Assembly (NCBI RefSeq): GCF_023822045.1
Contig: NZ_CP084712.1
Span: 434,001-498,000, forward strand
Reading direction: 5' to 3'
Source: Sphingopyxis sp. USTB-05
GTDB taxonomy: Bacteria > Pseudomonadota > Alphaproteobacteria > Sphingomonadales > Sphingomonadaceae
DNA length: 64,000 nt
Positions 60,578 to 64,000 of this stretch are shown here, in pieces. The translations under genes were made by a program, and so were the position numbers. Below the pieces are notes generated by a model, which had not been told where the DNA came from, searched no databases, and saw only the letters and a list, made by a program, of their open reading frames with translations. Each line of letters starts with the position of its first letter. Positions within the stretch are counted from its first letter, which is position 1.

Positions 60578-62526
60578 ATGCGCAGCCTCTTGATCACCGC
60601 GTCCCTTCTTGCCCTCGCGCCGGTCGCGGCACAGGCCCAAACCGCCGCGCCGCCCGCCGGGGACGCCGTCTACACCAGCGACCTGATGACACGCTGGGGC
60701 AGGGAGGTGACCCCCGAAAATGCGTGGCGGCTCTATCCGCGCCCGCAGATGGTGCGCGAACGCTGGGTCAACCTAAACGGCCTGTGGGACTATGCGATCG
60801 CGCCCAAGGCGGCGGAACGTCCGGCGGCGATGGACGGCCAAATCCTCGTGCCGTTTCCGGTCGAGTCCAAACTCTCACGCGTCGCGCGCAAGGTCACGCC
60901 CGACGACCGCCTTTGGTATCGTCGCAGCTTCACCGTCCCCGCCGACTGGCGCGGCCAGAATGTCATGCTCAATTTCGGCGCGGTCGATTATGAAGCGACG
61001 GTGCGCGTCAACGGATCGGTCGTCGGATCGCACAAGGGCGGCTTCGACGCCTTCGGCTTCGACATCAGCCCCTATCTGAAACCCGGCGCCAACGAACTGA
61101 TCGTCGAGGTCACCGATCCGAACAGCGCGGGCACGCAGCCGCGCGGCAAGCAGATTCTCGACCCCGCCGGCATCTGGTACACTGCGGTCAGCGGCATCTG
61201 GCAGACGGTGTGGATCGAACCGGTGCCCAAGCTCCACATCGCCGAGGTGCGTGCGACCCCCGATATCGACCGCGGCACCGTCGATGTCGCGGTGGCGCTC
61301 TCGGGCTGGGCGAACGACAATGACGCGGTGCGGCTGACCGCCAGCGCGGGCGGCAAGGCGATCGCCTCGACGATCATCCGCGCCAACCGGCAGGCGACGC
61401 TCGCAATCCCGAACGCGCATCTCTGGTCGCCCGGCGACCCCTATCTCTACGATCTCAAGGCCGAACTGGTAACGATCGAGGATCCTTATGCGGGCGAAGC
61501 CGAGCGCGATCGCAAGGCCTATGACTCGCGCTTCACCGACCATGAGCGCCGCGTCTATGCGAAGGCGAAGGTTGAGGGTGCGCCGCGCGACAGCGTCGCC
61601 GCTTATTTCGCGATGCGCAAAGTGTCGGTCGGGCCCGGCCGCGTCGCGGGACAGCCTGCGATCCTGCTCAACAACAAGCCGCTGTTTCAGCACGGCACGC
61701 TCGATCAGGGGTGGTGGCCCGACGGCCTTTATACGCCGCCGTCGGAGGAGGCGATGAAGAGCGACATCGTTTTCCTGAAAAAGGCGGGCTTCAACATGCT
61801 GCGCAAGCATATCAAGGTCGAACCCGCGCGCTATTATCACGACGCCGACCGGCTCGGCATGCTGATCTGGCAGGATATGCCCTCGGGCGGCGGGGAGGAT
61901 CAATATCTCGCCGGCACCAGCCAATATCAGGCGATCTTCCCGTCGGAGACGATGGCCGAGCAGCAGAAGCAATTGTCCGAGATGATCGGCGAACTGCGCG
62001 CTTTCCCCTCGATCGTGACGTGGGTCGTGAACAATGAGGGGTGGGGGCAATATGATTCGGCGACCCTGACGCGCTTTGTGAAGGGGATCGACCCGACACG
62101 GCTGGTCGACGCCAATTCGGGCTGGCTGGACGTCGCGCCGAAGGACTCCGACATGCTCGACATCCACACCTATGAGGATGTGCCGAGGACGCCGCCGCTC
62201 CAGGCCGACCGTGCGGTCGTGCTCGGCGAATATGGCGGGGTCGGTTTCCCGTGCCGGGACATATCTGGAAACCGGGCAAGGGCAATTGGAGCTATCAGGT
62301 CGCAGGAGACGAGAAGGAATATCTCGCGCGCTTCCGCCGCAAGATGGAGGGCGTGATCCGGCAGGCGAAGGAGAATGGACTCAGCGCCTCGGTATACACC
62401 CAAACGACCGACGTGGAGGACGAGATCAACGGTCTTTTGACCTATGATCGCGCGGTGCCGAAGGCGTCGGCGGAGGCGCTGGCCAAGATCGCCGCGCCGC
62501 TTTGGAACACCCCGACTCCGGACTGA
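60578..62526 (+). pseudogene. Exported GH2 family glycoside hydrolase with a single-base frameshift
   Basis: The frame starts at ATG 60578 with a signal peptide (cleavage near A-Q-A-Q, residue ~22). It shows the GH2 jelly-roll (W-Y-R-R-S-F-T-V-P) and TIM-barrel parts, with the acid/base in V-V-N-N-E-G-W-G-Q and the nucleophile in L-G-E-Y-G-G. Five residues later (near 62249-62251) homology moves to the next frame, where V-P-G-H-I-W-K-P-G-K and V-Y-T-Q-T-T-D-V-E-D-E-I-N-G continue to the stop at 62526. One missing base in the C run explains it. Without correction the product ends aberrantly at 62356. The enzyme would be a beta-mannosidase or beta-galactosidase-like exo-hydrolase of about 650 residues. 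Confidence 0.8.
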
Positions 62527-62688
62527 CCGGAAGCGGGAGAAAGCGTGACAGCTCCTGCCGTCCCCGGAGGAGGGGATGGCGGGCCCGTTTGCCTTTGGCT
62601 GCGAGTCGATATCCACGGAAAACTGCGGAAAAATGCGCATTTGTGACGGGTTTGTAACGGTTCGTCGCGCCTCGCCACCGGCTCGAAA

Positions 62689-62725
62689 AATTTATTTTGA
62701 CAAATTGTTTTTTATATTCTGATAG
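62689..62725 (+). promoter_or_regulatory. Promoter and candidate ROK operator of the TonB receptor gene
   Basis: TTGACA (62697-62702) and TGATAG (62720-62725) are 17 nt apart, a good sigma-70 arrangement. The -35 box lies inside AATTTATTTTGACAAATT (62689-62706), which resembles the site at 55881-55898, so a repressor there would block polymerase. The remainder of 62527-62821 has no gene. Confidence 0.5.
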
Positions 62726-62821
62726 AGGCTCAACGGGTCCGATGATCCGCTGCTCGGTGACTCCGAAGGCGCCGAATAACGAGTGGGGGCGAACAGCCCC
62801 TCGAACAGGGAGGTCGATGTG

Positions 62822-64000
62822 ATGAAGGCAGGACAAATCCATTCAGCGAAAGCAGCGCGGCGCGATCGTTTTGTGCGCGAGCTGATGCTGAGCGCGGGCA
62901 CGCTCGCGGCGCTGTGCATCGCCGGGCAGGCGCATGCGCAGGCGACGCCCGCGCCGACGCCGCAGCCGCCGGCGGACGAAACGGCAGAGGCGCCGGGCGA
63001 CGCCATCGTTGTGACCGGTTATCGCAAGTCGATCGAGCAGAGCCTCGAGCAGAAGCGCGAAGCGAACTCGCTGATCGAAGTCATCACCGCCGAGGACATC
63101 GGCAAATTCCCTGACAAGAATGTCGCCGATGCGTTGCAGCGGGTGCCCGGCGTCATCATCACCCGCGACGGCGGCGAGGGTAGCCGCGTCAGCATCCGCG
63201 GCCTTCAGTCGGACCTCACGCTGACGCTACTCAACGGCAATTTCATCGCGGGAGCCGACAGCGGCGATCCATCGCGCTCGTTCAACTATGTCCTGCTGCC
63301 GTCGAACTTCATCGCCAGCACCGAAGTCTACAAGTCGGCCGAGGCGCGGCTCGAAGAGGGCGGCGTCGGCGGCACCGTCATCCTCAACACCCGCCGTCCG
63401 TTCGATCTTCCTGCCTGGTCGGGCTTTGTCTCCGCAGAGGGTACCTATTCGGACACGACCAAGAAATTTGACCCGCAGATCGCCGGCCAGATTTCGTGGA
63501 AAGATTCCGAAGAACGGCTCGGCTTCCTGGTTGGCGTGACATATCAGGAACGCGCAAACCGCGAGCTCCGCGGCTCGACCGAAACCTGGCGTTGGTGGAG
63601 CGACCGCGACGCAAACAACGACATCATCACCCCCGCGACCGACGTCAACGGTAATCCGTTCGAGAATGACGACGCGATTTCCTATTGGCCCGGCACCGGC
63701 GTGACGGGCCAGGACGGCAAGCATTATTCGGGATATTGGGCGCCCCAGTCGGTCAATGCGGAAGTCTTTTCGCAGCAGCGCAAACGCCTTGGCATCCAGG
63801 CGACTGCGCAGATGCGTCCGATCGAAAATCTGACCGTCACCGCCAATTATTTCCGCTTCGACTATAAGAGCAACTGGCAGAGCAATGTGCTGAAGATCCC
63901 CGAATGGGGTTATGGCAATTTCTTCACCGGACCGACGTTCGACGAAAGCGGCACGATCTTCCAGTCGGCGAATTTCCAGGTGCCTGCGGCCGGGACCGGA
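62822..64000 (+). CDS. TonB-dependent receptor, 3' truncated by window end
   Basis: 393 codons are visible from ATG 62822 (GGGAGG upstream) to the window end without a stop. There is a signal peptide ending near A-H-A-Q (residue ~41). A proline-rich linker, the TonB box-like D-A-I-V-V-T-G-Y-R, and a plug domain (I-T-A-E-D-I-G-K-F-P-D-K-N-V-A-D-A-L-Q-R, V-S-I-R-G-L, Y-K-S-A-E-A-R-L-E-E-G-G-V-G-G-T-V) follow. The K-F-P-D-K-N-V-A-D-A-L-Q-R wording is typical of receptors in sphingomonad and xanthomonad carbohydrate loci. It probably takes up mannosides for the GH92/GH2 enzymes. Confidence 0.92.
   Translation, partial: MKAGQIHSAKAARRDRFVRELMLSAGTLAALCIAGQAHAQATPAPTPQPPADETAEAPGDAIVVTGYRKSIEQSLEQKREANSLIEVITAEDIGKFPDKNVADALQRVPGVIITRDGGEGSRVSIRGLQSDLTLTLLNGNFIAGADSGDPSRSFNYVLLPSNFIASTEVYKSAEARLEEGGVGGTVILNTRRPFDLPAWSGFVSAEGTYSDTTKKFDPQIAGQISWKDSEERLGFLVGVTYQERANRELRGSTETWRWWSDRDANNDIITPATDVNGNPFENDDAISYWPGTGVTGQDGKHYSGYWAPQSVNAEVFSQQRKRLGIQATAQMRPIENLTVTANYFRFDYKSNWQSNVLKIPEWGYGNFFTGPTFDESGTIFQSANFQVPAAGTG

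Noticed and set aside
1..64000. CRISPR array or cas genes
   Set aside because: No regularly spaced repeats and no Cas-like protein among the translated frames.

Overview
The window looks like a chromosome or large plasmid of a sphingomonad (Sphingopyxis, Novosphingobium or Sphingomonas type). It is high-GC alphaproteobacterial DNA with TonB-dependent receptors, M19 and DUF885 peptidases, DgcN/DgcA-type genes and a GH92/GH2/TonB glycan locus. The assignment rests on protein resemblance only; I found no rRNA or tRNA gene.

Region A (1-19174) is a catabolic block. It encodes two M19 dipeptidases, a phytanoyl-CoA-type dioxygenase, two DUF885 peptidases, an iodotyrosine-deiodinase-like flavoprotein, an M3 peptidase, an alpha/beta hydrolase, a secreted protein, an NSS sodium symporter and heterotetrameric sarcosine oxidase (soxBDAG). 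One TetR regulator sits in the middle. Four copies of an ACGATACA-N4-TGTATCGT palindrome lie in front of its transcription units, which suggests one dedicated regulon. The substrate is not visible. Peptidases plus a deiodinase-like enzyme plus an N-methyl-amino-acid oxidase suggest N-methylated or halogenated peptides or amino acids. The block ends in the first codons of a threonine-dehydrogenase-like gene cut by an IS3 remnant.

Region B (19165-34700) is a mobile or accessory island. It holds an Xre regulator, several unrecognised proteins, two relaxase-like (MobA/MobL) genes, an AT-rich intergenic region and a nested insertion: an IS1111/IS110-type element sits inside the right terminal inverted repeat of an IS427-group IS5 element. 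The IS1111 3' non-coding region carries short matches to the reconstructed target, as expected of a guide (seek/bridge) RNA. A gene fragment cut by the IS5 element has a longer relative elsewhere in the island.

Region C (35581-52970) is a D-amino-acid and muropeptide block. It has a TonB receptor and a divergent penicillin-acylase-type hydrolase. Next comes the tight operon dgcN-dgcA-DAACS symporter-AmpG-like permease-S12 hydrolase-S13 DD-carboxypeptidase, followed by a DgcR-like LysR regulator, an N-acyl-D-amino-acid deacylase and an MFS exporter. An 18-nt box recurs 81-82 nt before the dgcN, acylase and deacylase starts and again facing the TonB receptor, suggesting a second dedicated regulon.

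Region D (53198-64000) is a mannoside-utilisation locus. It has a ROK repressor, a sugar-porter MFS, a class I mannose-6-phosphate isomerase, a FucP-like MFS, a GH92 alpha-mannosidase, a GH2 glycosidase with a one-base frameshift and the start of a TonB receptor that runs off the end.
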